From Heliocybe sulcata (lineage: Eukaryota > Basidiomycota > Agaricomycetes > Gloeophyllales > Gloeophyllaceae), in contig ML213509.1 of NCBI GenBank assembly GCA_004369045.1, forward strand, positions 1,060,858 to 1,124,857: a DNA stretch of 64,000 bases, read 5' to 3'. The notes under the pieces are model-generated. The model was given only the letters and a program-made list of their open reading frames with translations, had not been told where the DNA came from and did no database searches. This document shows, one piece after another, positions 56,379 through 64,000 of the stretch; position 1 is the first letter of the stretch; the number at the start of each line of letters is the position of its first letter. The translations under genes and the position numbers were made by a program.

Positions 56379-59300
56379 TTACTGGTTCGCAGATCCGAGG
56401 AATGCCCACGCTTCTGCAACCTGCTCTTCGAATGGGATCGTCGCCTTGTCATTTGAGCCACGCCAAGGAACATTCTGGAGAGCACTCTTGATGACTTGCA
56501 GCTGCAGGTTCGGCCGTAGTGCCTCTGGCAGGGAGTCGTGGAGGTACTGGGCCGTCTCTTCATCTACAAATTAACATAGAGAAATAGAAGCCGAAGATGC
56601 GGCGCAGAAGAGAAGCACGATGAGTATCGCCACCAACAAGCAATATGAAAAGGTGCAAGGAAATGAAAAGCGCATGTTCTACGATAAGCCACCCAAGATA
56701 TAGAGTAAGAGGACTCTCACCGCTCGGCTCGACACCAGCTCCCTCGACTCGGCTCAGATGCACATCCTCGCAAGTTGCGTCCCTGCATTCACCACCACCA
56801 GGTATCTCGAACTGGCAGATGCGCCTATCTGACCCGCTGGGCGAAGAAAGCAGTGCCTTGGTCGCTGCAGCTACCTTGAGGGGTTTCAAATCAGGCAATG
56901 GAGGAAGAGAAAGAGAAATAGGATGCAGTTCAGGAGAAGGAGGAGTAGATGAGGCTATAGACGTAGAGCGGGAAGCAGCTGACGATGGACGTTCCAGAGG
57001 ATAGTATGAGCTCCGGCGCAGGAGGGGATACCTGTCTAAAATAGACACGTATTCAGTGAACGAGCCATTAGGATGTGTTAAATCTTCCGGCGACGAGTAC
57101 GACGGGTTCAGTGGATGTGTCTGTTAGATGGAATGCACCGAATACGTCAAGTCAGCGTATATAACACTTGTCTGCTGAGAGGGGTACTCATTGCAGAGCC
57201 GGAGGAAACATGACTGCGTACCTGTGCGTCACCAGCGGTGTCAATTTCGCCTGGCTGTAGCAAAGGCTGCTTGTTTGTGACCTAGAAGACGCACAATGGT
57301 CGTCAACAAAGCAAAGCCGACAGTCAGAGGACATTCCGAGACTCCACCGACGAGCGGCTGGAGTGAAAGAAAAGATCCTTGCCACTTGTTCCTGCCGTGC
57401 TTCTTCGGTCAGAACTACAAGGTGGGAAAATGTCGCAAAGGCCGAGGAACGTGAGCATGAGAATTGGTCGGATGGTTTGACACAGAACCGGAACAACGAG
57501 TTTGTGAAGCGTTCAGTCAATCGAAGAAGCAGCCGTCAAGATCTTATCAGGCAGGATAGACATTGCGCCCCAATCACTTGCCTTGTGCTCCGGTTGTGGC
57601 GTCATGCTCAGAGTTTGGCGCATCGTCTATATTGAGAGAGGCCGCAAATAGGAAAGGATAGGATGGAAGATGCACATGGAAGGCATGGAAAAGCACAGTC
57701 AGTTGGAGTGTGCATTGTCGATGAATTGAAAGGGATGAGAACCGATGAGAGCGACAGCCTCGGGTGTCACGGCTGGGTTAGACGTTGGATCGTCGGAATC
57801 TTGGGATTCTGCATCATAATGAGACCTAAGACATCAGGGTAACAAGGAAGAGAGCAGCACGAACCGATCGCCAAGTCTCTCATGACGCTATCCTCCTCCA
57901 TCTTCTCACTGTCGCCGTTCAAGAAAGGCACAGCTGTGTGCTCCTGGTGATGAAGAGCCAGAATTGTTGCAGACACCTCGTCATCCTCTAACTTCAAGGC
58001 TGATCCTGATGACACTCCGTGGCCAGTCGGACGGGGCATAGAAGGAGAGCAAAGCACCGAGGATGGTCGACTCGACTGCTGAGGATGGTTGTGTCAGAGG
58101 AACCTGTATAGCAAGAAACGATACCGACTCACCTCTGCGAGCTTTCGGAGACGCCGTTGCTCTTTCTCGGCTATCAGCTCCCGCATGCGCTGAATCTCTC
58201 GTTCCTTTTGCAAGAGATCAGGCGGCAATGCAGCTCTAGGCGGGGTAATTCTCGAGGTAGATGTCGTGCCAGACGTACGCGCACTGGCCGGGAAGGGGGA
58301 GTGGGAGCCCTGCTTGCTGCCAAACGCGCCGTTGGTTTCATCTTCGTTCTCTTCTTCACTATCGCTCAGATCGATGACACAGCGACGCATGCCACTAACG
58401 CTGGCAAAGCTGCCAGAGTTCCGTGCCGTAGACAGAGGTTTCCTGGCAAAGCCAGGGGGATGCGGTCGGGATGGCCCCGGCTCCATATCGACGAAGTCGG
58501 CAGCGACCGGACGTTTCGTCCCTCGTCGTTGAGTCGGTGGGAGCAAACTTGGGCGAGGTTCGAGATCGAATATGGTACCCACATCTCCGTTGAAGGGGAC
58601 GGAGGAGAAAGTGGACGCTGTTGAAGAAGACGGTCCGGCCGAAGAGAGCGCAGCCATCTCTGTAGGTGTAAGGGGGCTCGACGATGGAACGGACCGGGCA
58701 GATAAGGGTCTATCTCCTGGTCTCCTCTGCTGTTGAGCCTCAAGCAGCGGGGTATCCACGTCCATGACATCACGACTTGCACTTCTAACTCGGTCTGATG
58801 GCTCTTCTACAAGCTGCTGACGGGGCAACACACTACTATTTGGTCCAATGCTCTTCAGGAAATCATCAACCGATTCGTCGGGCACCGCCGTGCTTATATC
58901 AACACCACTGAAAGTTGCTGCTACGGAAGGAGCTTCTGCCGAGGCAACAGAAGTCTCGATACCGAGTATTGGTTGCTTGGCTTTACGCGACGCCTGCACG
59001 GCTTTGCGAGCCAGCAACTCTTGGCGACGTAACTGCTCGATGTCGTGCAGGTTTGTACCATTCGTGGAAGGGGCCCGTGCAGTGGAATGGCCTGTAGTCC
59101 CGAGCTCTGGAACAGACGAGGAGCTGGTCGCAGGCTTCGAAGGTAAAGCCGAGTGGGTTGCAATCGGCTTTGACGGGAGATTGGGATGAAAGTGTTGGCT
59201 ATCATTCCTCAGAGAGCCAGGAGGTGCTGGAGAGGGAGCAAATGGTTGATCCTCTCCAGTGGAGTCAGGGATCAATCCAGTAGTATCAAGGTTTGCCGGT

Positions 59301-60157
59301 AGACGCAGATTGAGATCGGAAAACACGTAGAACACGATCTCACGGCTCAATCCACAAGACACTAGAAACTCAGGAGGGACTCCCCAACCAAGGAGATCCA
59401 GAATGATGTCTTTAGCGATCTCATACTGCTGAGCGTTCACTGCAGTGCGCTGTGAGCAATCTCATTACTTGCTGAGTAGATATAACTGCTTACGTGCAAG
59501 GCCAGGCCGGACAGTTGCAGCCGGTGAGAGATGGGTCGCTGCTTCATTCGGAGAGAAACCAGATACTGGCTGGACCTGGCTAACTACGGGGGTAGGCGGT
59601 TGCTGACTGTCGGCAGTGTTGAGGCCGAGCCTTGCTGCCAGCGTCGGAGTCGGAGCCGCTTGCTGTGTCTTTGGTGATCTTGCCTTGGCTTCGGTCGGCG
59701 GCGCCGCGAATGGTGGTGCGCCAGGTGGCGGAGCCTCTGTGTCGCTGATTTCACCTTCTTCACGAATCTGGCCTTCTTCGATCTCCGCAACATCCGCAGA
59801 TGGGCCTGGATCAGAGGTAGCAACGGACACTATGTTCAAGGATGAAATCGGGGCACGAGAGCCGTTGACCAAGGAGGAAGATGCCTCATCGCCATAATCC
59901 AGTTGAATATCAGGGGCCGCAGGCACGGGACGTGTTGACGGCAAGACATTATGTTCCACAGTAGCAATTGGTTTACGACGTTTAGACTTCAGACTCATGA
60001 GCGCTGCGGCTCGTAGAGAAGACGTAGGATCATCGAGAGAGCCAGAGAGACCAGAGAGTGGACCTTGCATAGCAGACGCCGTGTCACCACTAGGCTGTCG
60101 ACTGTGACCACGGAGACCGGGAGGCGAGGTTGACGGAGAGACACTTATCATGGCCAT
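56379..60157 (-). CDS. Red1-like zinc-finger (zf-C3H1) protein
   Basis: The long protein starts MAMISVSPSTSPPGLRGHSR and is largely disordered (Ser, Pro, Ala) with a helical patch ALNAQQYEIAKDIILDLLGWGVPPEFLV. A long coiled-coil helix runs KEREIQRMRELIAEKEQRRLRKLAE, as in Red1, and the C-terminal zinc finger is CQFEIPGGGECRDATCEDVHLSR (Cys-Cys-Cys-His), followed by DEETAQYLHDSLPEALRPN. This set of features is typical of the Red1/ZFC3H1 family, which in S. pombe directs meiotic mRNAs to the nuclear exosome. Several short introns. The overall architecture is inferred from shared parts; the exact gene boundary at the 5' end was taken at 60157. Confidence 0.75.
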
Positions 60158-60559
60158 CCCAGACCATAGACTGTAACACAGCGAAACAGTAGCTGGAAGG
60201 GATCGTGGATGGGAAAAGGTGTTAAACAGCGAATCGGCGCCTGAGTATCAGCCTTATGCACCACGGCAACAGCCGAGACGGCGGGTGGCGCACGGACCTA
60301 CCAGTAAGTATACAGGCGAGTATAACGTCATGATCAGACATTCCCCGCAAGGTTTCCTTTGGTAAGAATCAAGCTCAAAGTCAATAGCATAAGAATCGTC
60401 TCGAAAAAATGAAACAAAAGCGAATGGAGTCATGTTATTCTGCGACAGACGAAGAACATACGTGGGAATGTGTTCCAATCGGGAATCGACGCTTTATTCC
60501 CTTGAGAAAAGCACTGGCAACTTTGCGACCTCGGCAATTAATCATCTCATTCTTGTAGC
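60158..60559. promoter_or_regulatory. divergent intergenic between Red1-like and TMA23-like genes
   Basis: No gene seen in 402 nt. Confidence 0.4.
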
Positions 60560-61651
60560 ATGCCGCTCGATGGCCATGCATATCTATCTGCTCAAGGTTG
60601 GGCTGGGACGGGATCGGGGCTTCGGGAAGGTTCAATCAGCAGACCTGTAATAATAACCCAGAAGAAAACTCTTGCAGGCATTGGAAAGGATCGTGATGAG
60701 GCCTTCCCGTTCTGGGACCAGTACGACAGTCATTTTTGTCTTTGAGGGCTCAGGTCTAATGCGACGGATACAGCTTGTACTCGGCAGCAGCGAAGGCTAT
60801 TAAACTGAAAGTTGCAGACTCAGATGAGGAGGATTCGGTGAGGCGTGTCTAATCATTGCTGGTGCACGAGGCTTATGTTGTTGAGTTAGGCTAATACTGA
60901 GCAATCCATCCCCGCCACAGTCTCCCGAACTAGAACTGGTATCCCATCCAATCGACGTCCGGTGGAGGGTACGCCCGCTACCTCTGGTACTGCAACTCCG
61001 GTGGCTGGGTCTTCCGATTCCTTGGGGCCCAAATTCAGCCTCTTGACTTTGGCGCGGAAGGAGGCTGCGAAGAGGGGTCTATACTCTATGTTCTTCCGTG
61101 GACCTGTTCTGGGGCCAGACGAAGACGGCATCCCCACCCCCGACGAAAAGACAGCAGAGAATGTTAGCGATATCCTGCCCGTGATCGCTGATCCTCCTCC
61201 ATCCGAGAACAAAAGGAAGCGGAAAGAGAAACAAGCGGACCATTCGAAGGAGCCCAAGAAACGTAGACAAGAAAAGGAGCATCAGCAGCTGGACAAGACC
61301 CCTCGTGAGGAGAATCTGGAAGTAGCTTCGACGTCCAAGAGTCCCGCTTATGCCGTTGAGGAGTCCAGTACCCAAAAGAGGAAGAGGACGAAGGAAGAGA
61401 AGTTAGCAAGGAAAGCCGAGAAGGAGGCAAGAAGACTGGTTAAACTCAGCCGGTCAAAGAGGGACGATGGCGAGGAGAGTGTTGCCACATCCCCATTGCG
61501 GGAGTCTACACATTCGGAAGGACGCTTCGGGGCTCGAGAGGTAGATAGCAAGTCTGCTCGGTTAAAGAAGCGAAAGCATCGTGAAGAGAAGTTGAATGTC
61601 GATGAGAACACCAAGTCCCATAAAAAGAAAAGGAAGAAGCACGAGGAATAA
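60560..61651 (+). CDS. TMA23-like G-patch nucleolar protein
   Basis: Three exons, 60560-60720, 60774-60837 and 60902-61651, sum to 975 nt, 324 residues. The G-patch-like start is AYLSAQGWAGTGSGLREGSIS followed by RPVIITQKKTLAGIGKDRDEAFPFWDHLYSAAAKAIKLKV. Then FSLLTLARKEAAKRGLYSMFFRGPVLGPDED and a long Lys/Arg/Glu-rich tail (KRKHREEKLNVDENTKSHKKKRKKHEE), typical of nucleolar ribosome-biogenesis factors. The acceptor ctgag at 60901 gives the frame that keeps ATVSRTRTG; the alternative at 60920 does not. The assignment as TMA23 rests on the G-patch and KTLAGIGKDRDEAFPFW motif. Confidence 0.75.
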
Positions 61652-61931
61652 CATTAGTTAGATCCGTACTTCAATGTTCTGTTTAGTATGCTCTATATGT
61701 ACCTGGATCATCATGATATAAACATGTATGTAACTCGGACATGCCTTCAGGTAGAATATACTTATACAGTTGGGAATCGGGCAAACTAAGCCAGTGAACG
61801 GCGCTACGAAAACATGATAGCAGAGATGGGTCCACATGATATACAAATACAAAGACCTGATTTATTCTACTCGAGCCCGTACCGGGTCTCGGCATCTGTT
61901 CTTGGATCGTAGCGATAGAGCAAGCCCACGA

Positions 61932-63642
61932 TCATGAGCGAGAGCTCCTCCAGGCACTCTGCATAGCAATGCGGCGCGCCTACACAGACATCAGCACCAG
62001 TAGGGCATACCCACCGTATGGGCGACTCACCTGGTCGAGTGTAATAGAGTCCTCTCTCAATTCGATGCGTTGTCTGCCATCGTCCTCTTCCTCATCCTCG
62101 TCATCATCAAACGAAGGTCGCGCTACGCCGCTTCTTATGCCACCGAAGGCAGCAGTCCCACCAGCAAGAGAGAACGGCGTGGATTGGACGGCAGTCTTGA
62201 AGACGCTAGCATTCCTCGGGCCGCCGAACGCAGCGAAGTCCGTAACGACCTTCCGTGACGGAGGAGAGCGAGGTGGAGAGGCCGGACTGGCCGAGCTAGA
62301 CATTGAGGGTGCGCCGCCGAAACTCTTCTCCGATGATCTCGAGGGCAAATACGGTGCATAAGAGTAGCTACTACCCCGTGAAGCGGACTGCCGCGCTTGT
62401 AGGTATTTGTCAGTGAAGCGAGTCCCAGGGACCTAGAAAAGACATTAGACCCATTACCCAATGCGGGTTCGGAGAAAACATACCTTTTTCAGTTCAGGCC
62501 GTGCTTCGGCCAGGGACGGTGCTTGCATGAATACCGCTACATTATGCTTCGCTTCTGCCGACTCTTTATAGATACTCTCAATCACAACCTTCTTCGTGCT
62601 TTCATTCCGCAGCAGCAGTCGCTCGTGCAGCTCCTTGGCTACGTCATCCACGCTTTCGTTATTGCCCAATATCCGCTGGGCGACGGCCTGGCCAACTTCG
62701 CGGACCAACCGTTCCATATCGAGATTCTCCAAGACACTGCCTACGATGGCATGTGCGAGGAGGTCGGCAGTCGTTAATGGCAGCATTAATCCAGAAGTGA
62801 TGTTGACGATGGCTTGGAAAAAGTCGGTGGCGAACTGTGATTGCGGTCAGCGGTGGCACAAGCCGAACAATGCACGAAGACCTACCGAGTAGCCACTCAG
62901 CGCTGGCTCGCAAGCTACAAAGAACTGAAGAGAAATAAAGACTCTGAAGAACGTCTTTAGAGAGCTTGGGACTCACGAGCGTGATACCATGGCTAGCCAT
63001 CTGACGAGCGAGTTGTAATGGGTCGTTCCCGTCAGGAGAACCCTCGTCAAAACCTACGAACAATGAGCTGACACGAAGTTAGAGGCCTAGGGATTCCACG
63101 TACCGTCACCATACTCTCCGATTCCGTGAGGAGGTGCGTCTGCAATGAGCACCACCATCTTACTAGCATTCTCCCTCCAATCCATATTCAGGGATTCCGC
63201 CAACGCTGCTGTGACCGCCTCTGGTCCATCTCCACCCCCAGAAGCATACAACCCCGATAGATCCTTGTGAACTTTGCTTATGTCGGATGAGAAACCGAAG
63301 TTCTTCACGACGTATGTGTGATCCTGCGGTGGGTGGTCGCGGTAGGCCACAAGTCCAATACGGAGATCTTCACGAGCTTGTAGCTTCCCCGATTCGAAGA
63401 TGTGCGCACAAATCTCCTCTATATTCTTGGTGGCAGAGGAGATGTAACTGCCTTGACTGCCGGTGCAGTCCTGAACAAACACAAGGTCTCTGATGGCCAC
63501 TTCAACAGCGTATATCCTGCGTAGATTTTGACACGTACAATTGTTTGCGATTAGGATCCAGCATGAGCGGAGGCTGAGGCGCAAAAGTGGGCTCCTGGTA
63601 AGCAGAAGTGCTAGGGTCGTCGAATTCCATGTCTTCATCCAT
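61932..63642 (-). CDS. VWA-domain protein (VwkA-like, no kinase domain)
   Basis: The start MDEDMEFDDPSTSAYQEP leads to the VWA domain: LDLVFVQDCTGSQGSYISS (metal-site DxTxS), RIGLVAYRDHPPQD, SDISKVHKDLSGLYASGGGDGPEAV and SKMVVLIADAPPHGIGEYGDG. This VWA is most like that of Dictyostelium vwkA, but no alpha-kinase domain follows; instead come FATDFFQAIVNITSG, LLLRNESTKKVVIESIYKE and a Ser/Pro-rich tail ending ITLDQARRIAMQSAWRSSRS. First intron (49 nt, donor gtacgtg, acceptor ccatcag) removes a stretch before LVFVQDC. Several introns. Function is unknown; protein-protein adhesion/scaffolding is a guess. Confidence 0.75.
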
Positions 63643-64000
63643 GATGGTTAAGAGTGCGCCCGAGTCTGAAAGGACTTTGTTCGCTGGTCTTCAATGCACT
63701 CGAGAGAAACTCAGCCTTGTTTCGGCGATGGTGGCAGATGTGGTTGTGGATGCACAATAATATAAACGGAAGAGTCTAAGACGCAAGATTCAGCGCAGGA
63801 CAGACCATGCTGAAGTCACGCCGCCGCAGAGTGCCGGATCTTCGCATCGGGAGCCAGATCTGCCACATCGCAGCCATGACCACGATTGCTCTATGGGGCT
63901 AGGTAGATTACTCAAATGCTAGTGTAGTATATCCAGTATGAAACAACAATAGTCAGAGCTCTCTCCGACCCCCCAATAACCAGCCCGCCCACTGGCTTCC
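63643..64000. other. right edge, promoter of the VWA gene
   Basis: No gene is supported. It probably holds the VWA gene promoter. Confidence 0.35.

Noticed and set aside
63480-63560. 22-nt ultra-short intron in the VWA gene
   Set aside because: Donor gtacgtg can also pair with the later acceptor ccatcag, giving a normal 49-nt intron in frame, so no extreme intron is needed.

Overview
The window looks like nuclear DNA of a filamentous basidiomycete, most likely an Agaricomycete. Genes are densely packed on both strands and broken by many short introns (about 50-75 nt), several exons are only 8-25 nt, and the content is fungal: V-ATPase c' subunit, Rictor-type TORC2 subunit, EAF6, MCM1-type MADS factor, mitochondrial complex I and both mitochondrial ribosome and carrier genes. 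No taxon can be named from sequence alone. I found no rRNA, tRNA, CRISPR array or intact mobile element.

Layout, left to right. 0.3-5 kb: HMG-box-like ORF, a class I methyltransferase, mitochondrial ribosomal protein uL6m, V-ATPase c', a ZCCHC10-like zinc-knuckle protein. 5.2-8.6 kb: a small accessory island with a Crinkler-RHS-type (CR) P-loop/nuclease effector-like gene and a nucleotidyltransferase-like gene with an apparent frameshift. 9-13.4 kb: the meiotic MutS homologue MSH5. 13.6-19.3 kb: mitochondrial phosphate carrier, a dimeric alpha/beta-barrel protein, mitochondrial ribosomal protein uL29m, an NmrA-like protein. 20.6-24 kb: a doubtful short ORF, a secreted GDSL/SGNH esterase, a VAP/Scs2 ER protein. 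24.4-31.7 kb: a full-size ABCB (MDR-type) exporter and, divergently, an unusual membrane-anchored Cu/Zn superoxide dismutase separated by 1.55 kb.

32.4-39 kb: a CSC1/OSCA-type channel and complex I subunit NDUFS4. 39.1-44.5 kb: Rictor. 45-50.6 kb: a secreted small protein, proteasome ATPase RPT5, NuA4 subunit EAF6, exosome subunit RRP40, ESCRT-I subunit VPS37, arranged in divergent pairs with very short shared promoters. 50.6-53.9 kb: a 3.3 kb stretch with no convincing gene. 53.9-63.6 kb: an MCM1-like MADS factor, a long Red1-like zinc-finger protein, a TMA23-like G-patch protein and a VWA-domain protein.

Most genes are housekeeping and do not form one pathway. The most unusual signals are the CR effector/nucleotidyltransferase island, runs of microexons (down to 8 nt) in MSH5, three separate GC-AG introns, an in-frame intron three nucleotides from a multiple-of-three rule at the RPT5 C-terminus (its retention would insert 19 residues), and the membrane-anchored SOD. 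Exon boundaries were inferred by eye from splice signals, frame and family conservation; where total length came out as a whole number of codons this is stated.
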